This document shows positions 8,138 to 15,305 of a DNA stretch of 33,394 bases, piece by piece. The notes under the pieces were generated by a model, which did not search any database, was not told the DNA's origin, and saw nothing but the letters and a program-made list of their open reading frames with translations. This DNA comes from Candidatus Omnitrophota bacterium (GTDB taxonomy: Bacteria; Omnitrophota; Omnitrophia; Omnitrophales; Aquincolibacteriaceae). The stretch spans positions 1 through 33,394 of the forward strand of contig CAISGE010000080.1 in NCBI GenBank assembly GCA_903884815.1, read 5' to 3'. How positions within the stretch are numbered: the first letter of the stretch is position 1; every line of letters begins with the position of its first letter. The translations under genes and the position numbers were made by a program.

Positions 8138-8487
8138 TCTGGATCGTGCTCGGTCTCTTCTTGTTTGGGGCTACGGCTCTTTTCGCGGAGGAGCCGGTAA
8201 AGAAAGAAAATACCTTTAAGAGGATCGCCGCGATGGAAAAGCGCGGCATCGTCAATTTAGCGACTTCGCCGGGGGAATTGTTTTACACGCTCAAAGCCGA
8301 AAAAAAAGAATACCCCAGGGCCTGGCCGGCGACCTACCTTCCCCGCCTGATGTTGCATGCGGGGACGCGCGTTGCCTCCGGAGTCTATGACATCGCCATA
8401 CTTCCGTGGTATGTCCAACTTCTGAACGATGACGCGCCTATGACCCGGCACTTTGACATGCCGGATTACGTCTGGGAAAAAATCTAA
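8122..8487 (+). CDS. TIGR04073-like small exported protein
   Basis: This 121-residue protein has an N-terminal signal segment (VVWIVLGLFLFGATALFA). The mature part follows the pattern I associate with the TIGR04073 exosortase-system-associated family: 'RGIVNLATSPGELFYTL', a spacer, then 'AGTRVASGVYDIAILPWYV'. The family has no known biochemical function but occurs in genomes with exosortase/PEP-CTERM sorting, in several copies. Two further copies are at 12358-12879 and 14736-15065. The start overlaps the methyltransferase gene, so it is probably cotranscribed. Neither an exosortase nor a PEP-CTERM protein is visible in this window. Confidence 0.75.
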   Translation: MEKKVVWIVLGLFLFGATALFAEEPVKKENTFKRIAAMEKRGIVNLATSPGELFYTLKAEKKEYPRAWPATYLPRLMLHAGTRVASGVYDIAILPWYVQLLNDDAPMTRHFDMPDYVWEKI

Positions 8488-8529
8488 TCTGGCAGGGACA
8501 TCGCCAGGGAAGAAATCCAAGATCTCCCG

Positions 8530-9294
8530 ATGAATACGCAAAATATCTCCGTCATCCTTGTCTCGCCTGAGAATTGTGACAACATCGGTGCTGTGGCGCG
8601 CGCTGTCAAGAACATGGGTTTTTCTGATCTCCGTTTGGTCAAGCCACCGCGCGGATGGCGCGTGAAGGCTAAGAAAATGGCCGTAACTGCCGCCGATATT
8701 CTCAAAGGCGCCACAGTTTTTTCTTCGCTTCAGGAGGCGATCCTGGACCTGGGCCTCGTGATCGGGACGACGCGCCGCGACGGCGGGCACCGCGGGACCT
8801 TTCTTCCTTTCAATGAAACTGTTTCTGAGATCCGTCGGAGTTCCCTCAGCCGAAAAGCCGGAATCGTTTTCGGTCGCGAATCCAAAGGACTCGCGAATGA
8901 GGAGAGCGACCTCTGTGATCATCTGGTCACGATCCCCACGGGGACCGTCTATCCGTCGCTCAATCTCGCGCAGGCCGTGATGGTCACGCTGTTCGCCCTT
9001 TCGTGGGAAGGCCCGGACCTTCGCGCCGTGGCACCAGTAGCGCCGGAAAGGGCTTTGAACAAAAAGGAGATCGAGGACACGATCACGCACTTTACGGAGG
9101 CGCTTAAAGCACTGGGATATAAAAAAGGCGGCGCCGATCTTTTGCCGAGGATCCTTAAAACTTTACGAGGCCTCATCAAACGCGCCGGACTTCTGGAGCC
9201 GGAGGCGCAAATGATCAAGGGCCTTTCTCGAAAGATCCGACAAAAGGTTTTGAATGACCGGAAGATCACGGATAGAATGGCCTCACCCCGATAG
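8530..9294 (+). CDS. trmJ: TrmJ-like RNA 2'-O-methyltransferase (TrmH/SPOUT family)
   Basis: This SPOUT-class enzyme methylates ribose 2'-OH in RNA. The 254-residue length and C-terminal extension fit TrmJ, which modifies tRNA position 32. The three motifs are visible: NIGAVARAVKNMGF (about 18-31), IVFGRESKGLANEE (about 112-125), and IPTGTVYPSLNLAQAVMVTLFAL (about 136-158), which builds the trefoil-knot SAM site. The C-terminal 90 residues are helical and basic (ILKTLRGLIKRAGL), typical of the TrmJ dimer/tRNA-binding extension. Another group 1 SpoU enzyme is possible. It lies just ahead of pyrE and is followed by it after about 106 bases. Confidence 0.88.
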   Translation: MNTQNISVILVSPENCDNIGAVARAVKNMGFSDLRLVKPPRGWRVKAKKMAVTAADILKGATVFSSLQEAILDLGLVIGTTRRDGGHRGTFLPFNETVSEIRRSSLSRKAGIVFGRESKGLANEESDLCDHLVTIPTGTVYPSLNLAQAVMVTLFALSWEGPDLRAVAPVAPERALNKKEIEDTITHFTEALKALGYKKGGADLLPRILKTLRGLIKRAGLLEPEAQMIKGLSRKIRQKVLNDRKITDRMASPR

Positions 9295-9400
9295 AGACGC
9301 AGAGGCCGTTACGGCGAGCACTCTCGGGAAAGCCTTTTTGAAAATTTTACCAACCGCTCTTAATCATGAAGCCTCAAATGGGGCAGGGAGTCCTAAGGTT

Positions 9401-9946
9401 ATGGATGAACAAACGCTCAAAGAGGATTTGCTGAAATTGATCCAGGAAAAAGCCGTCGTGCGCGGGGAGCGTAAGCTGGCTTCTGGCAAGATCTCGCAAT
9501 ATTACATCGATGGCAAACAAGTGACGCTCGATGCTCAGGGCCTTTTTCTCATGGCTAAGATCATTCTTCACATGGCTCAGGCGGTCGGCGCGGACGCGGT
9601 CGGTGGACCGACGCTCGGCGCGGATCCTATCGCGGCGGCGGTGTCCGTTCTGAGCTCTCAGAGCGGGAAACCGATCAAAGCGTTCATTGTCCGCAAAGAG
9701 GCAAAGGATCATGGGATGCAGAAGATGATTGAGGGGCCTGCCCTCGCGCCGGGGGACAAAGTGGTGATGCTTGAAGATGTCATCACGACCGGAGGCTCCG
9801 TTCTGAAAGCGATCAAGGAAGTGGAGAGCCTGGGAGCCAAAGTCGTCAAAACGATATGCCTCGTAGATCGCAACGAAGGGGCTTCCGAGGTTCTTGCCAA
9901 CTACCATTATTCCCCGATCTTTACGCTTCGCGAACTCGGCCTTTAG
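9401..9946 (+). CDS. pyrE: Orotate phosphoribosyltransferase
   Basis: It makes orotidine 5'-phosphate from orotate and PRPP in pyrimidine synthesis. The PRPP-binding signature VVMLEDVITTGGSVLKAI is near residues 121-138. The catalytic loop lysines and histidine are in RKEAKDHG near 97-104, and the N-terminal SGKISQYYIDGK matches the OPRTase orotate site. The open frame extends upstream to 9254, but the family N-terminus begins at the ATG at 9401, which is preceded by TAAGG. From this start the protein is 181 aa, the usual size, and the upstream extension overlapping trmJ is unlikely to be translated. Confidence 0.95.
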   Translation: MDEQTLKEDLLKLIQEKAVVRGERKLASGKISQYYIDGKQVTLDAQGLFLMAKIILHMAQAVGADAVGGPTLGADPIAAAVSVLSSQSGKPIKAFIVRKEAKDHGMQKMIEGPALAPGDKVVMLEDVITTGGSVLKAIKEVESLGAKVVKTICLVDRNEGASEVLANYHYSPIFTLRELGL

Positions 9947-10042
9947 TTTTTTCGGGACAAGAAGGACGCGCTCAAATCCCTTTCCTCCCCGGGAAGGGTG
10001 GCGCGGCAGTATCCCTTTTTTGGCGAAGCTCGCCTGTAAGGA

Positions 10043-11863
10043 TCATGCCGAAATTTTCCAAAGGATCGCCTTTTTGTCCTCATAAACTTTGGTGAGGAAT
10101 CCCGCCAGCTGTCGCTCAACGTCCCCCAGAAAGGGGCTCCAGCGTGGAATGAGGACATAATCCACTTTCAAATGCCGGATCTTTTCGCCCATGGTTCGCA
10201 AGCCCTGCAAGGGACCATTATCCAAAATCCCGTTGAGAAGAGCGAAAATAAAAAGCTTGCGGTAGGCTGAGGCCTGGGGGTCCAAAGAAAAGGCATCTTC
10301 ATATTCACTGGAGTAACTCCGGAGGCCCGTATAAAAAAAGAGGTATTGGATGCGGCTGTAAATCGTGGAGGGTGTCATCACGACATCGTCGGGAGCGGCA
10401 TTTTTTTTGAGCCAGGCATAGGCGCCGTTAAAGGGGAAATAATTATTATAGTGGCGCAGGTTCCAGGGACATATAGCAAAACCCGTGAAGCAAAGGACTA
10501 CAGAGAGAAGGACCACGAAAGCGCGCCTTTGAACAAGGCGTTTTATTCCCGGGTATCCCGCGATACACATCACGACCGCCAGGAGTGGGCAGAGAAAAAA
10601 CAAAAGGAAAAAGTGATTCTGTGTGTCGAAATAAAAATTTTTGCATCCCCAAAGAAGGAGATTCGTTTTTTCGAAAAAAAGAAGGCCTGTCGCGGTGAGG
10701 CTCAGGATTATAAGCAGAGGGCGGAATGTTTTGCGCATCCCCCCCCGCTCTTTTATCAGAGCGAAAGATTCCCAAGCCCATGCGGTAAGGACCGCGAGTT
10801 GGATCAAAAAGTTCATATAACGGTGGATTCCAAGTTCAAAAAACGCGCCGAGAGGAAAGAACATAAAGGCTGCGGCAAAAAGCGGCTCTGTTGCAAACAT
10901 GTACAGAGTGAGGCGTTCCAACGGATTCAAAAAAGCCGGACCTTGAGGAATCTTCAGAAAGCGCTTTTTGTAAAAGTTGAAACCGAGCAACATGGCTGCA
11001 ATCAAAGTAAAAAGGATCAACGCTGGAAAGACCTTCTTTGAAAGAGATGCGGGATAAGACGTTGTCAGGTCTGAGAACCAGGCGGTTTTTGAAACCGTCG
11101 TCATGCTTTGAATGCGAATGAAAAAAAACCAGAGGGAGATAAAGAAAGTAACGAGGGCGCTTCCGAGCCAAAGAATCCTTTTTTTGTTCTTCTCAACAAG
11201 TGTTTGCCAGAGCATCTGCAGGACGATTACGAAGAGGCTTGTTGCGGTAAAAAAGGGAGACATCCAGATTGCAACGGCAGTAAAGAGGTTGAGGATAAGG
11301 AAGGCGGCCTTGCGAGGTCCGCGCGAGGTCATGACAAGGGAAATGCAGAAGATCATGATCCCGAGGAAATCCGCTGGCCGTGAAAAACGCGTCAGGATCC
11401 ATGGGTAAACGCCTTTCAAGTGCAGCGTGATGAGGCATAAGATCAGGCTTACCGCGGCAGAAGGCATAAGAGGATATTTCCACAGACGCCAGGCGCTTAA
11501 AAAAAGGGCGAACCAGACAAGAAAGGGAGCGCCGATATGCCAAAAGGGGAAAAAGAAAAGGACGTTGACCTTTAGAAGCCGGGCCAGGGCGCCGACTCCC
11601 TGAGTCGTTGGATAAGACAAAAGATGAGCGCTGCTCTCGCGTTGCTCATAAGAAAAGGGGTTGGGGCCTTTTTCGGCTTGAGCGTGCGCTTGGGCGAAGT
11701 TCCAGTAAAGCCAGTCCTCCTGATGATTCATGATGTATTTCCAGGATCCGCTAAGAGCGGCCTCACGGCCATATTGGATTAAAAAACCGGATGAAAAAAT
11801 AAAAAGAACAAAAAGAAGAAGACCGAGGAATCTCTTGGTGTCCTGAGGGAGGCTATTGATCAT
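10043..11863 (-). CDS. Polytopic membrane protein, GT-C glycosyltransferase-like
   Basis: The 606-residue protein carries about 12-13 hydrophobic spans over residues 13-470 and a soluble C-terminal part of about 130 residues. This layout, with the motif-like stretch 'FNGAYAWLKKNAAPDDVVMTPSTI' starting the extracytoplasmic domain, resembles GT-C fold glycosyltransferases and related YfhO-like proteins that use lipid-linked sugars. The first large loop contains 'HQEDWLYWNFAQAHAQAEKGPNP', where acidic residues would be expected in a GT-C active site. I cannot assign a substrate. The gene overlaps the small upstream gene by 11 bases, indicating a two-gene operon. It converges with pyrE, with about 95 bases between them and no clear terminator. 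Confidence 0.65.
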   Translation of the reverse strand: MINSLPQDTKRFLGLLLFVLFIFSSGFLIQYGREAALSGSWKYIMNHQEDWLYWNFAQAHAQAEKGPNPFSYEQRESSAHLLSYPTTQGVGALARLLKVNVLFFFPFWHIGAPFLVWFALFLSAWRLWKYPLMPSAAVSLILCLITLHLKGVYPWILTRFSRPADFLGIMIFCISLVMTSRGPRKAAFLILNLFTAVAIWMSPFFTATSLFVIVLQMLWQTLVEKNKKRILWLGSALVTFFISLWFFFIRIQSMTTVSKTAWFSDLTTSYPASLSKKVFPALILFTLIAAMLLGFNFYKKRFLKIPQGPAFLNPLERLTLYMFATEPLFAAAFMFFPLGAFFELGIHRYMNFLIQLAVLTAWAWESFALIKERGGMRKTFRPLLIILSLTATGLLFFEKTNLLLWGCKNFYFDTQNHFFLLFFLCPLLAVVMCIAGYPGIKRLVQRRAFVVLLSVVLCFTGFAICPWNLRHYNNYFPFNGAYAWLKKNAAPDDVVMTPSTIYSRIQYLFFYTGLRSYSSEYEDAFSLDPQASAYRKLFIFALLNGILDNGPLQGLRTMGEKIRHLKVDYVLIPRWSPFLGDVERQLAGFLTKVYEDKKAILWKISA

Positions 11864-12272
11864 TGTAGCGCGCCCTAACTTCCGCCATTTCTAAAGCAGT
11901 AAAACATTCAGGAAAATATCCAAGAGCCAGAAAAGCAGCGGCTTTATGACGGTAAAGGACCGGATCCAAGATTCCCTGCCGCTCTGCACTTTCGACGGTC
12001 CTCAAAAGATACCGCCATTGCGAGTGGGCCCGCTGGAAGGTTGCCAGAAGCTCGTAGCCTTTAGGGCTCCGGGGATTTGCGTTGATGAGCGCTTGGCCCA
12101 TGATGGATTGCGTGAAGTTGCCTTCCAGAGGGGACTTATCCTTCGGCGTTTCCGCAAAAGCGACGGTTGGGAAAATCAAAAAAAGCAAAATGGAAATAAA
12201 TCTTGAACGATAGACCCGGATTGCTTTTTTGCTGAGCAGAGTAGCGGAGGTCACCGGCGGGACGAGCTCCAT
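11853..12272 (-). CDS. Small exported TPR-like protein
   Basis: The 139-residue protein has a hydrophobic signal-like segment (FISILLFLIFPTVAFA) with likely cleavage before ETPKDKS. The mature part is helical with a TPR-like phrase (SPKGYELLATFQRAHSQWRYLLRTVESAERQGILDPVLYRHKAAAFLALGYF). Its role is unknown. The 11-base overlap with the following membrane-protein gene points to a dedicated partner. The start is uncertain: the first ATG at 12272 lacks a Shine-Dalgarno and leaves an unusually long n-region, so an internal GTG may be used. Confidence 0.6.
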   Translation of the reverse strand: MELVPPVTSATLLSKKAIRVYRSRFISILLFLIFPTVAFAETPKDKSPLEGNFTQSIMGQALINANPRSPKGYELLATFQRAHSQWRYLLRTVESAERQGILDPVLYRHKAAAFLALGYFPECFTALEMAEVRARYNDQ

Positions 12273-12305
12273 ATTTATGAATTAACTCGATGCAATCAAG
12301 GACAT

Positions 12306-12342
12306 AAAAAAAGCCCCGCCGAAAACCGGCGGGGCTTTTTTT
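12306..12342 (-). terminator. Bidirectional-looking intrinsic terminator
   Basis: The perfect 10-base GC-rich stem AGCCCCGCCG (12312-12321) and CGGCGGGGCT (12327-12336) has a five-base loop. Seven A's on one side and seven T's on the other let it work in both directions. Its obvious client is the minus-strand gene ending at 12358. It also shields the downstream minus-strand operon. Confidence 0.92.
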
Positions 12343-12357
12343 GTTTCGAAGAACAGT

Positions 12358-12879
12358 CTATTTCTTGACGTAATCGTAGGCGTTATGTTTTTTGACGACG
12401 TGCTTCGCGACAGGAGCCGGCGTTTCAGAAACCGTGATCAACGGTTCCTGAGGAGCGGTCGCTGTGGCAGCGGGCGCCACATACTGCTGAAAAGTAGCAG
12501 GCTGAACGGGCGCTACAGTTTCTTCTTCGATGCAGTTGTCATAAGAACGAGATACGGGAAAACCATTGAATCCGGGGACCCAAAACAGGCCGACATCTAC
12601 AATGCCCGAGCTGGCGCGAAGCGCGGTGCAACCAAGACCGGCAGCCATACCCGTGAGCGTTCCGACAAGCGGCGGGCCCTCTTTGCTTCTGTTGACGGTC
12701 TGGACAAAAATGTCCACAGGGCTTGCAGCGACATTGACCAAACCGCGGGCAAACATGCCGCCAGCCTTTTCTTTATAGACATCCGATTTCGCCATTTCCC
12801 AAACATCCTTGGCTAGGCCCATCGGGACCATCAAAAATGCACAAATCACAAGAGCGACCAATACTTTCATTTTGTTCAT
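12358..12879 (-). CDS. TIGR04073-like exported protein with proline/alanine-rich tail
   Basis: A signal peptide (KVLVALVICAFLMVPMGLA) is followed by the TIGR04073-like core: 'AGGMFARGLVNVAASPVDIFVQTV', a glycine-rich 'GTLTGMAAGLGCTALRASSGIVDVGLFWVPGF', then a P/A/V/T-rich low-complexity tail of about 60 residues ending in lysines. The start is the ATG at 12879, because GGAGG at 12886-12890 lies six bases upstream. A longer TTG start is not needed. A promoter candidate and a strong terminator bracket the gene, so it is probably a single-gene unit. Two cysteines in the mature region (GCTAL, DNCIEE) could form a disulfide. Function unknown. Confidence 0.75.
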   Translation of the reverse strand: MNKMKVLVALVICAFLMVPMGLAKDVWEMAKSDVYKEKAGGMFARGLVNVAASPVDIFVQTVNRSKEGPPLVGTLTGMAAGLGCTALRASSGIVDVGLFWVPGFNGFPVSRSYDNCIEEETVAPVQPATFQQYVAPAATATAPQEPLITVSETPAPVAKHVVKKHNAYDYVKK

Positions 12880-12934
12880 GGACAACCTCCGTTTTTAGGA
12901 TTTTTAAGACGACAACCAGGCTCGGGGCGTTCTC

Positions 12935-12963
12935 TTTATAGCGAACAGGCACAGATAGTACAA
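12935..12963 (-). promoter_or_regulatory. Candidate promoter for the 12358-12879 gene
   Basis: On the minus strand TTGTAC (12963-12958) is followed by 17 bases and TATAAA (12940-12935). The distance to the ATG leaves room for a leader of about 50 nt carrying the GGAGG ribosome-binding site. Inferred from sequence only. Confidence 0.45.
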
Positions 12964-13115
12964 TGAATAATAATAACAAGCAATAATATTTTTTTATTTT
13001 GCCCTTGGATTTTGTAAGCGCATTAAATACAAGAGTTTAGGAAAAACATGGGAAAGACTAAAAACTAGCAACTATTGACAATTTATAGTAGATGGGGTAG
13101 GTTGTGTTGTAGCAT

Positions 13116-13151
13116 ATAGCTATAATGAACTCAAAAATAGCGATAATGAAC
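13116..13151 (+). promoter_or_regulatory. Near-perfect direct repeat with -10-like boxes
   Basis: ATAGCTATAATGAAC (13116-13130) and ATAGCGATAATGAAC (13137-13151) differ at one base and are spaced exactly 21 bases apart, two helical turns. The first copy contains a consensus TATAAT. A TTGACA lies at 13075-13080, but its spacing to TATAAT is not canonical. The repeat sits directly upstream of the ribosome-binding site of the small HTH gene, so it may be an autoregulatory operator or a duplicated promoter element. Confidence 0.5.
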
Positions 13152-13164
13152 AAGGAGAACTAGA

Positions 13165-13386
13165 ATGGAACAGCCCAAAGAGCAGGATGCGCAGTTTCAG
13201 TACCCGAGACGCGAGAGGACTCAAATCATGACGCCCAAAGAAGCCGCGAAATATCTCGGCTTTCATCTCGTCACGATTTACCGTCTTCTGAAGAAGGGTG
13301 AGGTTCCGGCGACAAAGATCGGTGGGCAGTGGCGTTTTAAAAAAGACGTCCTTGATGCCTGGTTGACCGATCGCATGAATCAATAG
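13165..13386 (+). CDS. Excisionase-family small HTH DNA-binding protein
   Basis: The 73-residue protein consists almost only of a winged-helix/MerR-like HTH_17 domain: MTPKEAAKYLGFHLVTIYRLLKKGEVPATKIGGQWRFKKDVLDAWL, beginning at residue 22. The 'IGGQWRF...LDAWL' ending is characteristic of the excisionase-type family. Despite the name, many members are chromosomal regulators rather than phage excisionases, and no integrase is nearby. AAGGAGA precedes the ATG. The direct repeat 14-49 bases upstream is a candidate target. The terminator at 13492 probably serves this gene. Downstream mutY is convergent, with 47 bases between stops. Confidence 0.9.
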   Translation: MEQPKEQDAQFQYPRRERTQIMTPKEAAKYLGFHLVTIYRLLKKGEVPATKIGGQWRFKKDVLDAWLTDRMNQ

Positions 13387-13433
13387 AAGTTTCCGGGTTG
13401 CGACGTTTACTCTCGCGATAGGCGGGAGTGGAG

Positions 13434-14543
13434 TCATCCGACCCCGTGAATGATTTCCCCGCCGGATTTTGGGGAGAGAGGACCCCTTTTTAAAATCGCC
13501 CGGGCGCTAATGGCCCGAGCGATTTTTTTATGTGGAGAGGGGAGCGCCGTACCCACTAACTTTCCGATCGCAAGCCATTTTCCATTCCGCGGCTTTAGAA
13601 CCCCCTCGCTTTCATGCTGCGCTCCATAAACTTCCAGAGTGATCCTGTATTTCGTAAAAGCATGAGGTACTTTCAGAAAAAGGACGGGTTTCAGGTTTAA
13701 GCTTCCGATTTCCGCCAGCATTTCTTTTTTGCTCGCCCAGAAGGGGAACATCCATAATCCTCCCCAGCGTCCCTGTTCTGGCTGTTTCTCAAGCCACACT
13801 TCCTGGCGATTGTTCCGCAGCACCAAGGCGGCCATCCGGAGCTTCTCATAGACGTCTTTCTGAGAGCTGACGGGATAAGCGAGCTCTTTTCCCTTCCGGT
13901 GAGCCAGGCAAATTTTACAGGCTGGGCATCGGATGCATTGTGGGGTGAGGGGGAAACAGACAGTTGCGCCTAATTCCATCAGCGCCTGGTTAAGGTCGCC
14001 AGGGTTGCTGTCCGGAAGGAGCGCGGCCGCGATGCTCCAGAGCTTTTCGAGCGTCGAGGGGCTATCCACACTCTGCGGGATGGCGAAGATCCTGGTCAGA
14101 ATGCGGATGACATTCCCATCCAGGACCGGCGTTTTCTCTCCTAAAGCTATGCTGGCGATAGCCCCCGCCGTGTAGCGGCCGATACCCGGAAGCTCCCTTA
14201 GGGTCGCGGCGGTTAGTGGGATCTTCCCGGCCAATTTTTGTTGGACATGTCGGGCCGCCTGGTGGAGCATCCGAACTCTCCGGTAATAGCCCAATCCGGC
14301 CCAGAGGCCCAAAGCTTTTGCCAGCGGTGCCCGCGCCAGGGAGGCAAGGGTTGGGAAAGCCTTAAGCCAGCGCTCATAGTAGGGAATCACCGTGGCAACC
14401 TGAGTCTGCTGCAGCATGATCTCAGAAACCCAGATCTTGTAAGGATCGCGGGTATGCCGCCAGGGAAGATCCCTCTTATGGAGGGAGTACCACTTGAGCA
14501 ACCTCCGGCGCAGATGAGAAGTCGAAATAGAAGGAGAATCCAT
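13434..14543 (-). CDS. mutY: Adenine DNA glycosylase MutY
   Basis: It excises adenine mispaired with 8-oxoguanine. The catalytic Glu41 lies in SEIMLQQTQV. The HhH motif is LPGIGRYTAGAIAS with the catalytic Asp in VLDGNVIRIL. The iron-sulfur ligands follow the exact C-x6-C-x2-C-x5-C spacing in CFPLTPQC..C.....C. A C-terminal NUDIX-like 8-oxoG recognition domain starts near residue 235 (AALVLRNNRQEVWLEKQP, GRWGGLWMFPFW). Length is 369 aa, slightly longer than E. coli MutY (350). The ATG lies only six bases after a -10 box, so translation is probably leaderless. The last 20 or so codons contain an intrinsic terminator sequence acting on the opposite strand. Confidence 0.97.
   Translation of the reverse strand: MDSPSISTSHLRRRLLKWYSLHKRDLPWRHTRDPYKIWVSEIMLQQTQVATVIPYYERWLKAFPTLASLARAPLAKALGLWAGLGYYRRVRMLHQAARHVQQKLAGKIPLTAATLRELPGIGRYTAGAIASIALGEKTPVLDGNVIRILTRIFAIPQSVDSPSTLEKLWSIAAALLPDSNPGDLNQALMELGATVCFPLTPQCIRCPACKICLAHRKGKELAYPVSSQKDVYEKLRMAALVLRNNRQEVWLEKQPEQGRWGGLWMFPFWASKKEMLAEIGSLNLKPVLFLKVPHAFTKYRITLEVYGAQHESEGVLKPRNGKWLAIGKLVGTALPSPHKKIARAISARAILKRGPLSPKSGGEIIHGVG
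13492..13529 (+). terminator. Intrinsic terminator inside the mutY 3' end
   Basis: AAAATCGCCCGGGC (13492-13505) pairs with GCCCGAGCGATTTT (13513-13526) with one mismatch around a seven-base loop, followed by three more T's. On the plus strand it would terminate the small HTH gene ending at 13386, about 105 bases upstream. On the minus strand the same bases encode MutY residues near the C-terminus. Confidence 0.75.
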
Positions 14544-14549
14544 AGCTGT

Positions 14550-14578
14550 ATCATATCGAGACTGGGGCGAAGCGGCAA
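14550..14578 (-). promoter_or_regulatory. Leaderless promoter of mutY
   Basis: On the minus strand TTGCCG (14578-14573), a 17-base spacer and TATGAT (14555-14550) are followed by exactly six bases and then the mutY ATG. That distance places the transcription start at or next to the A of the start codon. No Shine-Dalgarno exists, which agrees with a leaderless transcript. Confidence 0.55.
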
Positions 14579-14652
14579 GAGGGCTGAAAAAAACACTAAA
14601 AAGAGATAAAGGAAATAATGGGAGGGACGATAAATCCTTAGAATATTAGATG

Positions 14653-14681
14653 TTGAAGGTGTTGCCGAGTTGTGGCAGAAT
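14653..14681 (+). promoter_or_regulatory. Candidate promoter of the 14736-15065 gene
   Basis: TTGAAG (14653-14658), a 17-base spacer and CAGAAT (14676-14681) precede the gene by about 55 bases. The match is moderate. A GGGAGG ribosome-binding site at 14723-14728 follows. Confidence 0.4.
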
Positions 14682-14735
14682 CTTTTCAGTAATCAGGCCA
14701 CATCGAGGTTTTTAAAAACCAAGGGAGGAAATGCA

Positions 14736-15065
14736 ATGAAGAAAATCATGAGTCTCGTAGTGATTCTGTCGATGCTTCTCGCGCCGATGGCGTTTGCGGC
14801 CAGTTCCTGGACCGAAGGTAAGACCTACGGTGAGAAGGTTTCTGGTAAGCTTGGATATGGCTTGACCAACACGATCCTCGGTTGGACGAAGCTCATCTCC
14901 ACGCCTAACGATTATTCCACGCAAGGGAAGAATGTTTGGCAGGGCGTTGGACAAGGCGTTGTTGATGGAGCCGTCACGACGGTTCTTGGCGCCGTTCAGC
15001 TCTTGACTTTCCCGATCCCTGCGGATATCGAAATCCCCAGCCCGGTGAATCTCAGCGGCAAATAA
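14736..15065 (+). CDS. TIGR04073-like small exported protein
   Basis: This 109-residue protein begins with a clean signal peptide (KKIMSLVVILSMLLAPMAFAA). The mature part matches the TIGR04073 pattern best of the three copies: 'LGYGLTNTILGWTKLI', 'GVGQGVVDGAVTTVLGAVQLLTFPIP' and a short 'IEIPSP' end. The ATG at 14736 is preceded by GGGAGG with a seven-base spacer, which rules out the longer in-frame start at 14670. The gene is flanked by its own promoter candidate and a strong terminator, so it is an independent unit that looks built for high expression. Function unknown; a periplasmic or outer-envelope role is inferred from the signal peptide. Confidence 0.82.
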   Translation: MKKIMSLVVILSMLLAPMAFAASSWTEGKTYGEKVSGKLGYGLTNTILGWTKLISTPNDYSTQGKNVWQGVGQGVVDGAVTTVLGAVQLLTFPIPADIEIPSPVNLSGK

Positions 15066-15086
15066 GCATTTCGCTGGTTTTTCAAA

Positions 15087-15116
15087 AGCGCCGGATCTTC
15101 GGATCCGGCGCTTTTT
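15087..15116 (+). terminator. Intrinsic terminator with TTCG tetraloop
   Basis: AGCGCCGGATC (15087-15097) pairs perfectly with GATCCGGCGCT (15102-15112), closing a C(UUCG)G tetraloop in RNA, followed by a T-run. It ends the transcript of the small exported protein. Confidence 0.93.
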
Positions 15117-15305
15117 GTTTCTAGGCTCCTCATCCCACCCGCTCTCTTTCAGTTCCACTCCAAGTTCCCTCCCAATAAAAATTAGCGCCTTCTCATAGCT
15201 TTTGATGGCAACTAATAATGAGGGATGCGTCTACCGATGATTCCAGGCATGCCGATGAAAGGTTCTAGACTTGGCCCTTATCTCGGGAATCGTGAAGGGT
15301 GCGGC

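Noticed and set aside
9254..9400. N-terminal extension of pyrE overlapping trmJ
   Set aside because: No orotate phosphoribosyltransferase similarity before the ATG at 9401, which has its own ribosome-binding site.
10022..10034. Hairpin GGCGAAGCTCGCC between pyrE and the membrane-protein gene as a terminator
   Set aside because: Five-base-pair stem with no following T-run on either strand in the needed direction.
12481..12510. Copy of the terminal repeat (CTGCTGAAAAGTAGCAGGCTG)
   Set aside because: Only partial similarity, and it lies within the coding sequence of an intact gene.
13165..13386. Excisionase-type gene as evidence for a prophage or integrative element
   Set aside because: No integrase, att-like repeats, tRNA or phage genes are near; such HTH proteins are common chromosomal regulators.
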